Under the pieces are notes generated by a model. It ran no database searches, was not told the DNA's origin, and saw only the letters and a program-made list of their open reading frames with translations. A stretch of DNA of 24,726 nucleotides from Methanothrix harundinacea (GTDB lineage: Archaea; Halobacteriota; Methanosarcinia; Methanotrichales; Methanotrichaceae): NCBI GenBank assembly GCA_002502785.1, contig DAQG01000099.1:1-24726 (forward strand), written 5' to 3'. The translations under genes and the position numbers were made by a program. Positions within the stretch are counted from its first letter, which is position 1, and every line of letters begins with the position of its first letter. This document shows, piece by piece, positions 7,223 to 14,581 of this stretch.

Positions 7223-8215
7223 ATGATGCGAATGACGGAGATCGCCCGGATCATCATCGAATCGGCAGCCCTCTCTTTCGGGATGCTCTCAAAGACCCTC
7301 CCGCCCATCGTCCTAGGCCTGGTGCTGGCGGAGATGATCGTGGTTTTGAACGCGGTGGAGAGGATCGCCTTTCTCGCCAAGCCCGTAACGAGGTTCTCGC
7401 ACCTCAGCGATGCGGCCGGAGCGAGCTTCATGATGGCCTTCTTCTCGGCGGCCAGCACAAACTCGATGCTGGCAGGCTACTACAACGACAGGATCATCGA
7501 GAAGAAGGAGCTTTTCGTCGCCTCCCTCGTCAACTCCTTTCCCGCCACCACCATGCACTGGAGATCCCTCCTCCCGGTCCTGATACCGCTTTTGGGATTC
7601 ACGGGCCTCGTCTACTTCGGCCTCCTGATGGCGGTGGGGCTGGTGAAGACGGGGCTCGTGATGGTGGCGGGCCGCCTTCTCCTGGAAGGCAAAAACGGGG
7701 ATCCGGACACCTTCGCCATCGGTGAGCGGAAAGGCGAAGATACAAGCCCAAATCGACCGCCCCTGAAAAAGGCTCTGATCATCAGTGTGAAGGCCTCAAG
7801 GCCCAAGGTGATGAGGGTCGTGAAGATGACGACGGGAATAATGTTTCTCGTGTCGGTCCTGATCGAGGTCGGGGCCTTCGATCTCCTCACCATCTACCTG
7901 AGCGGGATCCGAAACTATCTCCCCCTTCCAGCTGCGGGCCTAAGCATCGTGGCCGCCCAGTTCGCAGGGTACGTCGCGGCCTACACCGTGGCGGGAGGGC
8001 TTCTCGCGGCAGGCGAGCTATCGGGAAAGGATGTGGTGGTCACTCTGATGGTTGGAAACGTCATCACCAGCGCCGCCTGGGCCTTCAGGTGGCTGATCCC
8101 CTCTCACGCCGGGATCTTCGGTCCGCGGATAGGAACGGAGCTTGTGATCTGCTCGACGGGATTGCGTGACCTGATCATGCTCCTTGTGGCCCTCGGGGTG
8201 ATGGTCTTATGGTGA
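7223..8215 (+). CDS. Nucleoside-recognition (gate) domain membrane protein
   Basis: Predicted multi-pass membrane protein of 330 residues with two hydrophobic halves joined by a hydrophilic loop (about 155-185). The first half contains SDAAGASFMMAFFSAASTNS and FPATTMHWRSLLPVLIPLLG. The second has AAQFAGYVAAYTVAGGLLAA and LMVGNVITSAAWAFRWLIPS. This duplicated gate layout resembles the nucleoside recognition domain family (PF07670) found in concentrative transporters and SpoIIIA/spore-maturation-like proteins. The substrate is unknown. The start is one of two adjacent ATGs at 7223, with weak AGGT about ten bases upstream. It is divergent from aroB' across 134 bases. Confidence 0.68.
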   Translation: MMRMTEIARIIIESAALSFGMLSKTLPPIVLGLVLAEMIVVLNAVERIAFLAKPVTRFSHLSDAAGASFMMAFFSAASTNSMLAGYYNDRIIEKKELFVASLVNSFPATTMHWRSLLPVLIPLLGFTGLVYFGLLMAVGLVKTGLVMVAGRLLLEGKNGDPDTFAIGERKGEDTSPNRPPLKKALIISVKASRPKVMRVVKMTTGIMFLVSVLIEVGAFDLLTIYLSGIRNYLPLPAAGLSIVAAQFAGYVAAYTVAGGLLAAGELSGKDVVVTLMVGNVITSAAWAFRWLIPSHAGIFGPRIGTELVICSTGLRDLIMLLVALGVMVLW

Positions 8216-8286
8216 GGCGAAAAACAAGAAAACGGGACGAGAAAAGAGAAAGTAAATGGGAAGAAAGGGGGGCGCGGGAAGGTCGG

Positions 8287-8306
8287 GCCTTTGTCCCCCC
8301 AAAGGC
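8287..8306. terminator. Hairpin between convergent genes
   Basis: GCCTTTG (8287-8293) and CAAAGGC (8300-8306) form a perfect 7-base stem with a TCCCCC loop. It lies in the 139-base gap between the convergent gate-domain and PPC genes. No strong T-run follows on either strand, so terminator function is only suggested by position. Confidence 0.4.
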
Positions 8307-8354
8307 TGGCGGTTTCAGTGCGGACCTCTAACCCCCAGATATTTGGCGAGCTTG

Positions 8355-9554
8355 CTACTCTTCGGCTTTGGTTCCCGTAACCGTCAGGGTGTACTGGAAG
8401 ACGTCGCCCCAGAAGGACTCGACCTCGATATAGTAGGTTCCGGGATCAAGCATCTCCTCGATTCTGGACCAGGTACCGTCTCCGCCGTCGTCGTCGTAGG
8501 CGATCTCCTCCATCTCTTCGTCGTACATGTAAAGGTAGGAATCGCCGTCGGAATCTCCTGAGGTCTCTATGACGACCTCCTGGGACTCATTCACCTGGAA
8601 GACGTAGTAGTCGACGTCGTCTCCGGGGAGGATGCACCCTTCTTTCGTCAAGGCGACTCCTTCGGCAAGAGCGCTCATCTCCAGTGCCTCCTCGGGGGAA
8701 TCGTTCGGCTCATCTTCGCATTCGAGGTCGAGGAAGGCGATGGCCAGGACGTAGCCTGCGATGGGGCCCATGCTTTCGGACTCCGCGCGGACGGCGTAGC
8801 TTCCGACAGCAAGGTCGGTATCGATCTCGTAATCACCATAATCTATCGGAATGTAGCGGCCTTCACTCTCGTTGTAGCCATAGAGGACTAGGGGAACCGA
8901 GTCTGAATAGTCGAAGAGATCGGAGAAGTATTCTTCTTCATCCTGGTAATCCTCAACGTCCTCGGCAGTGTCATAGGTACGGCTGGTTATCGTCACATAG
9001 CCCTCCGAACCCGGAAGCACTTCGAAGAGGAAGAAGTCGGTGTCAGCCATCGGTTTGATCGAGCCGCCAACCATAGTCATATCGGCCAGGGGCCCAAGGA
9101 CGTTCCCATCGGTGATGCAGTCGTTGGGCTCGGACTCGAATAGGTTGCTCAAGGCGATCGAGTAGTTGCCCGTCTCGAGATCGAGCGAATCGACGCGGAC
9201 GAAATATGTGCTGGCTTCAGCCTTAATCGAAAGATAGCCCTCGCCGGAATCGATATAGGTCAAATTCTCGTCGTAGATCACGATGCGAAGGCTCTTCGTC
9301 GAGTCCGAGGATATGAAAAGCTCAGTCGGTGCATCCGCTGTGAAGGTGAACCAGTCGATGTCGCCCGGATATCCTAGAGACGCCTTGTACGAGATCAGCC
9401 CACCCTCGGTCCCGATTGTTCCAATGTCCGCGGCTCCTGAGGCGACGTCGTCCGGCTCGGCCTGCTGGGCGAGCCCCACCGCGCTCGATACGAGGAGGAT
9501 CGCCACCGATACGATCAATTTTGCGCAAATTTTTGCGCTCATTTTTCTGCTCAT
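8355..9554 (-). CDS. Secreted acidic protein with three PPC-type domains
   Basis: Exported protein of 399 residues from the ATG at 9554, chosen because GAGG lies eight bases upstream and the signal peptide (to about residue 30) then sits at the N-terminus. The mature protein is very acidic and holds three repeats of the bacterial pre-peptidase C-terminal (PPC) beta-sandwich. Repeat 1 has AEPDDV then GDIDWFTFTA; repeat 2 has ESEPNDC (about 140) then DTDFFLFEV; repeat 3 has EDEPNDS (about 279) then DDVDYYVFQV. Each ends with a GxYxxxV-like strand, for example PGTYYIEVES. No catalytic domain is attached, so it is probably a cell-surface binding protein. An upstream TATA box implies a short leader. 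Clustered Asp/Glu in the loops suggests Ca binding, which is inference. Confidence 0.85.
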   Translation of the reverse strand: MSRKMSAKICAKLIVSVAILLVSSAVGLAQQAEPDDVASGAADIGTIGTEGGLISYKASLGYPGDIDWFTFTADAPTELFISSDSTKSLRIVIYDENLTYIDSGEGYLSIKAEASTYFVRVDSLDLETGNYSIALSNLFESEPNDCITDGNVLGPLADMTMVGGSIKPMADTDFFLFEVLPGSEGYVTITSRTYDTAEDVEDYQDEEEYFSDLFDYSDSVPLVLYGYNESEGRYIPIDYGDYEIDTDLAVGSYAVRAESESMGPIAGYVLAIAFLDLECEDEPNDSPEEALEMSALAEGVALTKEGCILPGDDVDYYVFQVNESQEVVIETSGDSDGDSYLYMYDEEMEEIAYDDDGGDGTWSRIEEMLDPGTYYIEVESFWGDVFQYTLTVTGTKAEE

Positions 9555-9591
9555 ATGTGTTCCTCTTTTAGTAATATTAAGCATCAGATCC

Positions 9592-9604
9592 AATATTTAA
9601 TTTA
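9592..9604 (-). promoter_or_regulatory. TATA box of the PPC protein gene
   Basis: On the minus strand the run AAATTAAATATT lies about 43 bases before the ATG at 9554. A start site 25 bases downstream would give a leader of about 18 bases containing the GAGG Shine-Dalgarno. Confidence 0.5.
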
Positions 9605-9744
9605 GTATCCCTGGGAAAATCACCCGTTAATTGTTGGTGATTTCCGGAACCAACCTCGTCTTGAGCATCGGATGAACGCCGGAATTGAGATCGGGAACTG
9701 TGAATCTTTTTATAGGCCCGCCACCAGTTCATCCATCAGGAAGT

Positions 9745-9915
9745 ATGTACGACGAGATCGATCCAAGCCCTGTAGTTGGCGGTGCTTCTGCTGGAGGCGG
9801 GCGTTTCCTGTGGAGAGTCCGATGATTTCGCGAAGTTTGCCAAGCCGGCTAGATCTTGTCCAGGATCGAGCGGAGCGAACCGGTGGGACACAACGGCATG
9901 ATCGTGGAGGGCTAA
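9745..9915 (+). pseudogene. Possible decayed small gene with two in-frame stops
   Basis: From the ATG at 9745 one frame reads MYDEIDPSPVVGG onward, meets TGA at 9823-9825 and TAG at 9850-9852, and then continues with ILSRIERSEPVGHNGMIVEG to TAA at 9913. The start is preceded by AGGA and a TATA-like run at about 9706-9716, spaced as in a real gene. Either a 26-residue peptide is made, a 56-codon gene has decayed, or the region is an RNA. I recognise no family. Confidence 0.25.
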
Positions 9916-10031
9916 ATGAGACGAGCTCAAATACTAACTTTTCAATTTCAACTTGGAGCTTTAAGATCCAGCATTTTGGTTCAGATCCTGACCGATAGGT
10001 TGATCTTCATGCCGATTTACAACTTCCGCCG

Positions 10032-10850
10032 ATGTCGGGCGATCTGGCGGTAATATTCGACGTTGCTGGTACCATGCTGAAGATGTACCGGGTGGCTAAA
10101 GACATATCCAGGAACGTCCTCATGGAGGAGATAGTAACAACAGAACTCGTCATGGAGAAGAGCAAAAGAGCCCTGGTGATACCACAGCTCGATCCGGAGG
10201 AGGTCATGGAGATGCCCCCTGAAATGCCCATCAGCATCTTCTTTCAGGAGGGTGATAGGGACGTAAAGATAAGCTGTTCGAGCACGCCTGTATCTGAGGA
10301 TGAGGCGCTCTCGGTCCTTCTCATCTCTGAGGTCGAGGTGAGAAACCTCCAGGAGACGCTGACCGCGGTCTGTGCTCGATGTCCTCGGTTCTACTACACT
10401 ACGGGGCTTATAGTAGACGTGGAGGCTGGAAAGGTCACCCACTCCATCAGCACCGGCGGCAGGCCTTTTCCGGCCCTGGAGATCGTTCTGAAAGAGCTTG
10501 AGGGGATGGGTGCCGACATCTACGTTGCCTCCGGAGATAGTATGCGCAGCCTCTCGGGCCTCACCAAATGCAGGGGGATAAAAGAGGAGCGCATATATCC
10601 GGCCTCAAAGCCGCGACAAAAAGAGGAGATTGTAGAGAGCCTCAAGAACGACTACAAATTGGTCGTCATGGTTGGAGACGGCCTCAACGATCGGTACGCT
10701 CTGGAGGCGGCAAATCTCGGGGTGCTTACGGTCCAACAGGACAGCCGCCCAACGACGGAGCTCATCGAGGCAGCGGACGAGGTCATCGACGATATAAGGA
10801 AGCTTCCAGGTCTGGTGAGAGACCGGCTCTCCTGGATCGCCGCATCCTGA
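10032..10850 (+). CDS. Free-standing HAD-superfamily hydrolase (P-type ATPase-like motifs)
   Basis: Predicted cytoplasmic phosphotransferase or phosphatase of 272 residues. Motif I is IFDVAGTM (Asp 10), motif II is YVASGD, motif III contains KPRQKEEIV and motif IV is MVGDGLNDRYAL. The second Asp of the usual DxD is Ala 12, as in phosphonatases, while GDGLND is typical of P-type ATPase P-domains. It has no membrane segments. An insert of about 120 residues between motifs I and II has three Cys (SCSS, CARC) and looks like a cap domain. No in-frame start exists upstream of 10032 before a stop and the SD is absent, so initiation is unusual. The substrate is unknown. Confidence 0.75.
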   Translation: MSGDLAVIFDVAGTMLKMYRVAKDISRNVLMEEIVTTELVMEKSKRALVIPQLDPEEVMEMPPEMPISIFFQEGDRDVKISCSSTPVSEDEALSVLLISEVEVRNLQETLTAVCARCPRFYYTTGLIVDVEAGKVTHSISTGGRPFPALEIVLKELEGMGADIYVASGDSMRSLSGLTKCRGIKEERIYPASKPRQKEEIVESLKNDYKLVVMVGDGLNDRYALEAANLGVLTVQQDSRPTTELIEAADEVIDDIRKLPGLVRDRLSWIAAS

Positions 10851-10918
10851 AGGTTACGATTAGACGTATTCGTTCCCGAAAAGACCTTCGGGGAAAAATT
10901 CGGTTTGCAGTCGTTGAT

Positions 10919-10951
10919 TGACAATGATCTCAAATATTAACAAAATTGTCA
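10919..10951. promoter_or_regulatory. Inverted repeat upstream of the HTH gene promoter
   Basis: TGACAAT (10919-10925) and ATTGTCA (10945-10951) are perfect 7-base arms around a 19-base AT-rich spacer. The site lies about 50 bases upstream of the TATA box at 10997, a position suited to an activator or an autoregulator. Confidence 0.35.
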
Positions 10952-10996
10952 TTCATGGCAATTACCTCTCAGATTCCCCAAGCAATTTTAAGAAAA

Positions 10997-11007
10997 CTAT
11001 TTATACT
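10997..11007 (+). promoter_or_regulatory. TATA box of the coiled-coil HTH gene
   Basis: CTATTTATACT is a good archaeal TATA element about 107 bases before the ATG at 11109. Transcription starting near 11030 would give a leader of about 80 bases with AAGGAG at 11093-11098. The leader holds a small CTCAT/ATGAG hairpin. Confidence 0.5.
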
Positions 11008-11108
11008 CGGATTAAGATCATTACACGTAGCGGTCTTTTCGGTACCTCATAAGAGGGGGATGAGATATCGGATAAAGTGCTGAGATTGATATAAGGAGTA
11101 AGGAACTA

Positions 11109-11663
11109 ATGTTTGAAGAGCTTTTAGAAGTTTATAAAAAGAAAGTTGCAGAAAGTGAGCGGGAGCTCGAAGAGACCCAGGCGATGATAGGTCTCATCAT
11201 GGCCGTCGAAAATATGTCCAACATGCTCAGCATGAAGCAGCAGGACGTCGATCTTTTGGGGAGACTGATCGACCAGGTAGACCACCTGTCAAAAGAGGTG
11301 GCAGATCTCAAAAGCCAGATGAAGACGAGACAGACCAGATCCTCTGTCAGCCGGAACCAGAAAATCAGCGAGGGAAATGCCCTCGACAACCACACAGTGT
11401 CCCTGATCGACCTCATGAAGGAGAGGCCCGGAAGATACACCACCAGCGAGCTCGTGGACATGCTCGGCCTGAACAAGACTACGGTGATAAGCGTTATGAA
11501 GCGCGCCGTCGATATGGATCCATCTCACGTCAGGCTCACTCAGGGAAAGAGGCGAAAGCTCTACCTGTCCTACACCCCAGAAGATCAGGGCGAGAAGAAG
11601 GAGGCAGACTCCGCATCTGACGATGCGGACAGGATGCGTCTTGAGCTAATGTCCATGACCTGA
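11109..11663 (+). CDS. Coiled-coil plus winged-helix DNA-binding protein
   Basis: Protein of 184 residues that I assign only by architecture. Residues 1-75 form a predicted coiled coil (heptads through KKKVAESERELEETQ and LIDQVDHLSKEVADLKSQM), likely for dimerisation. About 95-155 is a helix-turn-helix domain: SLIDLMKERPGRYTTSELVD, then the recognition helix NKTTVISVMKRAV, and a basic wing RLTQGKRRKLYLSY. A polar acidic tail follows. It has its own TATA box, a leader of about 80 bases and a good SD. It is likely an archaeal transcription regulator; its targets are unknown. The upstream inverted repeat at 10919-10951 could be its own site. Confidence 0.72.
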   Translation: MFEELLEVYKKKVAESERELEETQAMIGLIMAVENMSNMLSMKQQDVDLLGRLIDQVDHLSKEVADLKSQMKTRQTRSSVSRNQKISEGNALDNHTVSLIDLMKERPGRYTTSELVDMLGLNKTTVISVMKRAVDMDPSHVRLTQGKRRKLYLSYTPEDQGEKKEADSASDDADRMRLELMSMT

Positions 11664-11998
11664 AGAAAAGGTGGCCCGATCAGTTTCGTCGATGGTCTTT
11701 TAGTGTGAACTCTGAGCATTCGGCCAGTTCAATCGGATCTGGCATCGTCAATATCCTTCAAAAGGACCCTGCAGCGGTTCAGATCAACCGTCCAAACCTA
11801 CTCAAAGGACGATTTCGGTCTGACGAAAGGGCGGAGTTCACGATGCCCGGAGCCGGTACTTTATATCTGATACAGTTCTTATTTTCCATTCCAACGATGG
11901 GGGACGAAAGCCACAGAATTTGATGCTCCATTAGGGTAATTATTAAACGGAATGGAGCATCCCAGTTCAATTGCCAAGGAGGTATTGGAACGATCGAC
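11664..11998. other. 335-base intergenic region before the LHPP-like gene
   Basis: No convincing gene is present. An open frame at 11705-11923 has a poor start and no family signature. The region contains two TATA-like runs on the plus strand (ACTTTATATC at 11858-11867 and AATTATTAAAC at 11938-11948), the inverted repeat at 11922-11961 and the AAGGAGGT Shine-Dalgarno at 11976-11983. Confidence 0.5.
11922..11961. promoter_or_regulatory. 11-base perfect inverted repeat bracketing a TATA-like run
   Basis: GATGCTCCATT (11922-11932) and AATGGAGCATC (11951-11961) are exact inverted copies around an 18-base AT-rich spacer that contains AATTATTAAAC. If the spacer holds the TATA box, a bound repressor would mask it. 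If transcription starts at the upstream TATA (11858), the same sequence becomes an 11-base-pair RNA hairpin just before the ribosome site. Confidence 0.6.
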
Positions 11999-12760
11999 GT
12001 GAAGGCCTTTCTGATCGACCTCGATGGGGTTCTCTACGTGGACAAGACCCCGATAGAGGGTGCGAAGGAGACCGTAGCCATGCTGGAGGAGAAGGGATAC
12101 CGATATCGGTTCGTCTCTAACACCACCTCGAAGTGCAGGAGCACCCTCGCGAGGTTCCTCGGCGAGATGGGGTTTGAGATACCGGATGATCACATATTCA
12201 CCCCAGCGATCGCCGCTGCCGAACGGATCCGATCCGAGAAGGACAATAAGTGCTTCCTCCTCACCCGGGAGGACGTTCGCAGAGACTTCGAGGAAGCGGG
12301 CGTTCCCCTCGCCGAGGAGGAGGTGGACTTCGTGGTGGTGGGGGACGCCGAAACCGACTTCACCTTCGATAGGCTGAACCGGGCCTTCAGGCTGGTGATG
12401 GACGGAGCGGAGATCATCGCCCTCGAGAAGGACCGATACTGGATGGGGGCTGACGGCCTTTATTTATCCGCTGGCCCTTTCGTTTACGCCCTCGAATACG
12501 CTACCGGGACCCTGGCAGAGGTGGTGGGAAAGCCGTCTCCTGACTTCTTCGAGATGGCGCTCGCAGAACTCGGTGTCTTGGCCGAGGAGACGGCCATGAT
12601 CGGCGATGACATAAACACCGACGTCGGCGGAGCCCAGAATATGGATATGACCGGGATCCTCGTCAAGACAGGAAAGTACAGGGAAGAAGTGGTGGAGTAC
12701 TCGAACGTGATTCCGGACCTCATCCTCGAATCGATCGCAGAGCTGAGGATGTATCTTTGA
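11999..12760 (+). CDS. HAD subfamily IIA phosphatase (LHPP/NagD-like)
   Basis: Cytoplasmic HAD hydrolase of 253 residues. Motif I is FLIDLDGVLY (Asp 7 and Asp 9), motif II is FVSNTTSK, the Lys motif is GKPSPDFFEMAL and motif IV is MIGDDINTDVGGAQNM. The segment between motifs II and III, with FTPAIAAAERIR, CFLLTRE and DFVVVGD, matches the LHPP-like branch of the IIA subfamily (p-nitrophenyl- and phosphoamino-acid phosphatases). The start is GTG at 11999; the consensus AAGGAGGT lies 15 bases upstream, which is longer than usual. The gene overlaps the next one by four bases (TTGA), so the two are translationally coupled. The physiological substrate is unknown. Confidence 0.85.
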   Translation: MKAFLIDLDGVLYVDKTPIEGAKETVAMLEEKGYRYRFVSNTTSKCRSTLARFLGEMGFEIPDDHIFTPAIAAAERIRSEKDNKCFLLTREDVRRDFEEAGVPLAEEEVDFVVVGDAETDFTFDRLNRAFRLVMDGAEIIALEKDRYWMGADGLYLSAGPFVYALEYATGTLAEVVGKPSPDFFEMALAELGVLAEETAMIGDDINTDVGGAQNMDMTGILVKTGKYREEVVEYSNVIPDLILESIAELRMYL

Positions 12761-13335
12761 AGGAAATGCATTTCGAGGACGCTGCGACCAAGGATGGGAT
12801 CTGGCCCCTCCCCGAGGACCGTCTGAGGATAGTCCCCACTAGTGGGTCTCCTGGGACCTTCTGGGAAGACCGAGGAGATCGGCGCCACTGCGGAGTCGAC
12901 CTTTACGCCACCACCGGCTCAAAGGTAGTCTCGACCGAATACGGCATCGTTTTGGAGGTGGGGATCTTCACTTCGCCCCGGATCGTACCCTACTGGAACG
13001 AGACCTTGTACATCCTCGTCGAGAACGAGAGCGGCCTTTGCACAAAATTCGCGGAGCTGGTGGAGGTCGATGTGAGACCCGGCGACCGTCTCCGATCTGG
13101 CCAGATGGTGGGAAGAGTAGGATCGGTCCTGAACCCGGAAAAGATCGATGATGAAGCGCCCGCCTACATCAAAAGCCTGAAGGACAAGGGCGATTCGAGC
13201 ATGCTCCACTTCGAGCTGTACAGGTCTCGGCCCAAAGTTTCGGAAAAATACCTGGGAGGGAACTGGTTTGGGCCCGGAAAGCCTCCGGGTCTTCTCGACC
13301 CCACAGACCGCCTCGTAGCGATCTCGAAGGAATAG
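12757..13335 (+). CDS. M23/LytM-fold protein with probable loss of catalytic histidines
   Basis: Protein of 192 residues with the M23 peptidase fold (about 40-160): RRHCGVDLYATTGSKVVST gives the HxxxD zinc pair (His 44, Asp 48), and SMLHFELYR gives the third ligand His 151. In active LytM-type enzymes this last motif is HxHF, but here the first His is Met 149, and the usual YxHL His is replaced (TKFAELV). The zinc site may remain while catalysis is probably lost. There is no signal peptide. The start is TTG overlapping the upstream stop, with GAGG upstream; an ATG at 12766 is the alternative. Archaea of this kind lack murein, so it may act as a binding or scaffold domain. Confidence 0.72.
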   Translation: MKEMHFEDAATKDGIWPLPEDRLRIVPTSGSPGTFWEDRGDRRHCGVDLYATTGSKVVSTEYGIVLEVGIFTSPRIVPYWNETLYILVENESGLCTKFAELVEVDVRPGDRLRSGQMVGRVGSVLNPEKIDDEAPAYIKSLKDKGDSSMLHFELYRSRPKVSEKYLGGNWFGPGKPPGLLDPTDRLVAISKE

Positions 13336-13362
13336 AACTTTTGGCAAGACACCGATCGAGGC

Positions 13363-13959
13363 TCACTCCAGCAACAAGAGCCCGAAGAGCGCCACTCCTT
13401 TCGAGTAGGAGTCGAGCACCTCAAGGTCGTATCCGGCTCGCTCCAGGGTCTTGAAGACGTCTATCCCGCAAGCCTCCATAGAGGGCCTCACCTTCTCCTT
13501 ATGCCTGCAATTCCGGGCATCGAAGGGGCTGATGTCTTCTTTCTCCTCGGGGATGCAGGTGGCGCAGAAGGTGCAAGGAAGAGCATTGAACCCGAAGGCC
13601 TTGTAGTACCCACAGAGAAAGGCCCTTCTTTCCAGCTGGAATATCGTCTCATGAACCCCGTTGATCGAGTCCCAGAGATGGTGGTGAAGGTGCTCGGGCG
13701 AAACCTCATCGTCCGGTGAGGCCTCGAACCTGGCGATCACGCCGACCCTGTACTCCTCCAGCACCTTTCGGGTCTCCTCAGGCGTTGGCGAGTAGGGAGG
13801 GCATCCCAGGTGCTTCCCATACGCTTTGCACCCGTACCTGCACTTCAGCCTCACCCAGTTTGCCACCACTATGTCCTCCGCGGAGATGGGCCTGAGGTCA
13901 GGGTGGACCTCTCCGAGCTTCTGGAGGAGCTCTTCCATGTCTACTTTCTTAAAGGTCAT
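13363..13959 (-). CDS. DUF2284 cysteine-rich predicted metal-binding protein
   Basis: Protein of 198 residues of the DUF2284 family (PF10050), common in methanogens and anaerobic bacteria. Characteristic motifs are LKCRYGCKAYGKHLGCPPYS near the N-terminus, FLCGYYKAFGF, the cluster CTFCATC, then NCRHKEKVRPSMEACGIDVF. Together these give about ten Cys, suited to Fe-S or corrinoid-related chemistry; the biochemical role is not established. No signal peptide or membrane segment is present. The ATG at 13959 follows the stop of the secreted-protein gene by 11 bases, so the two are probably co-transcribed. It is convergent with the M23-like gene across 27 bases. Confidence 0.85.
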   Translation of the reverse strand: MTFKKVDMEELLQKLGEVHPDLRPISAEDIVVANWVRLKCRYGCKAYGKHLGCPPYSPTPEETRKVLEEYRVGVIARFEASPDDEVSPEHLHHHLWDSINGVHETIFQLERRAFLCGYYKAFGFNALPCTFCATCIPEEKEDISPFDARNCRHKEKVRPSMEACGIDVFKTLERAGYDLEVLDSYSKGVALFGLLLLE

Positions 13960-13970
13960 TAGCGTCTCAG

Positions 13971-14420
13971 TTACAGGTATTCTTCGTCTATTGTCTCACG
14001 GATGCTATCTGGCAGATCGTCCAAGTTCGTCCTCACCACCCTTCCGGTGTGCTGGGCCAGGATCCATGGATCGTCAGAATAGAAGGGGTACATGAAATCC
14101 ACGGGAGCCCCTGTATAGTTTATATATGAAGGGGGTCCGAGGGGATCTGTTCCGAGCCACGTGATACCGGCGTAATCGATTTCATCGGTGTTGTTGACCA
14201 CTGGCTGCAAGGTGTCGTTGACCACCGTCATCCCCAGGGGAACGCCTCCCCAGCTCCACAGTCCGCTTCCCCCATCCTCGGCGCTGGTTGCAGGCTGGTA
14301 GGGGAGGTTTTTCAGCCAGGACTGGCCGAAATCTCCGCCGACGCTCACCGGCTCCGCACAGAAGGCGGAGGTGCTGGCCACCAAAAGGGCCAGAAATGAC
14401 AATATGATAACCGTTCTCAT
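13971..14420 (-). CDS. Small secreted protein of unknown function
   Basis: Predicted exported protein of 149 residues. The frame is open further upstream (to 14699), but a clear signal peptide starts at the ATG at 14420: MRTVIILSFLALLVASTSAF then CAEP. The mature part is rich in Trp, Tyr, Pro and Asn (GGDFGQSWLKNLPYQPATS, WSWGGVPLG, FMYPFYSDDPWILAQHTGR), a composition common in archaeal surface proteins. I recognise no family. It precedes the DUF2284 gene by 11 bases in an apparent operon. The only Cys is next to the predicted cleavage site but the context is not a standard lipobox. Confidence 0.6.
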   Translation of the reverse strand: MRTVIILSFLALLVASTSAFCAEPVSVGGDFGQSWLKNLPYQPATSAEDGGSGLWSWGGVPLGMTVVNDTLQPVVNNTDEIDYAGITWLGTDPLGPPSYINYTGAPVDFMYPFYSDDPWILAQHTGRVVRTNLDDLPDSIRETIDEEYL

Positions 14421-14581
14421 AAACAAACCCCACAATACCCTTAATGGAACGTATTGACCACCCTCACGATAAAAGCCTTTCGACATCCATTGGCTCTTCC
14501 GCCCTTTTCGCCTCGACCGTCTTGCTGCGACAGGTCTTCTGAACGATGGATCAATCTGGGGAGGAGATGATCGAGAGATTC

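Larger units (their letters stand above)
9555..10031. other. Intergenic region of about 480 bases
   Basis: The region separates the divergent PPC and HAD genes. It holds the PPC promoter, a good plus-strand TATA-like run (CTTTTTATAGG, about 9706-9716) flanked by the inverted repeat GGATGAAC (9670-9677) / GTTCATCC (9727-9734), a possible decayed small gene (9745-9915) and an AT-rich tail before the HAD start. Other open frames here look non-coding. Confidence 0.5.

Noticed and set aside
11705..11923. 72-codon plus-strand frame
   Set aside because: It lies in promoter DNA, contains the TATA-like run and ends at the inverted repeat; no coding signature.
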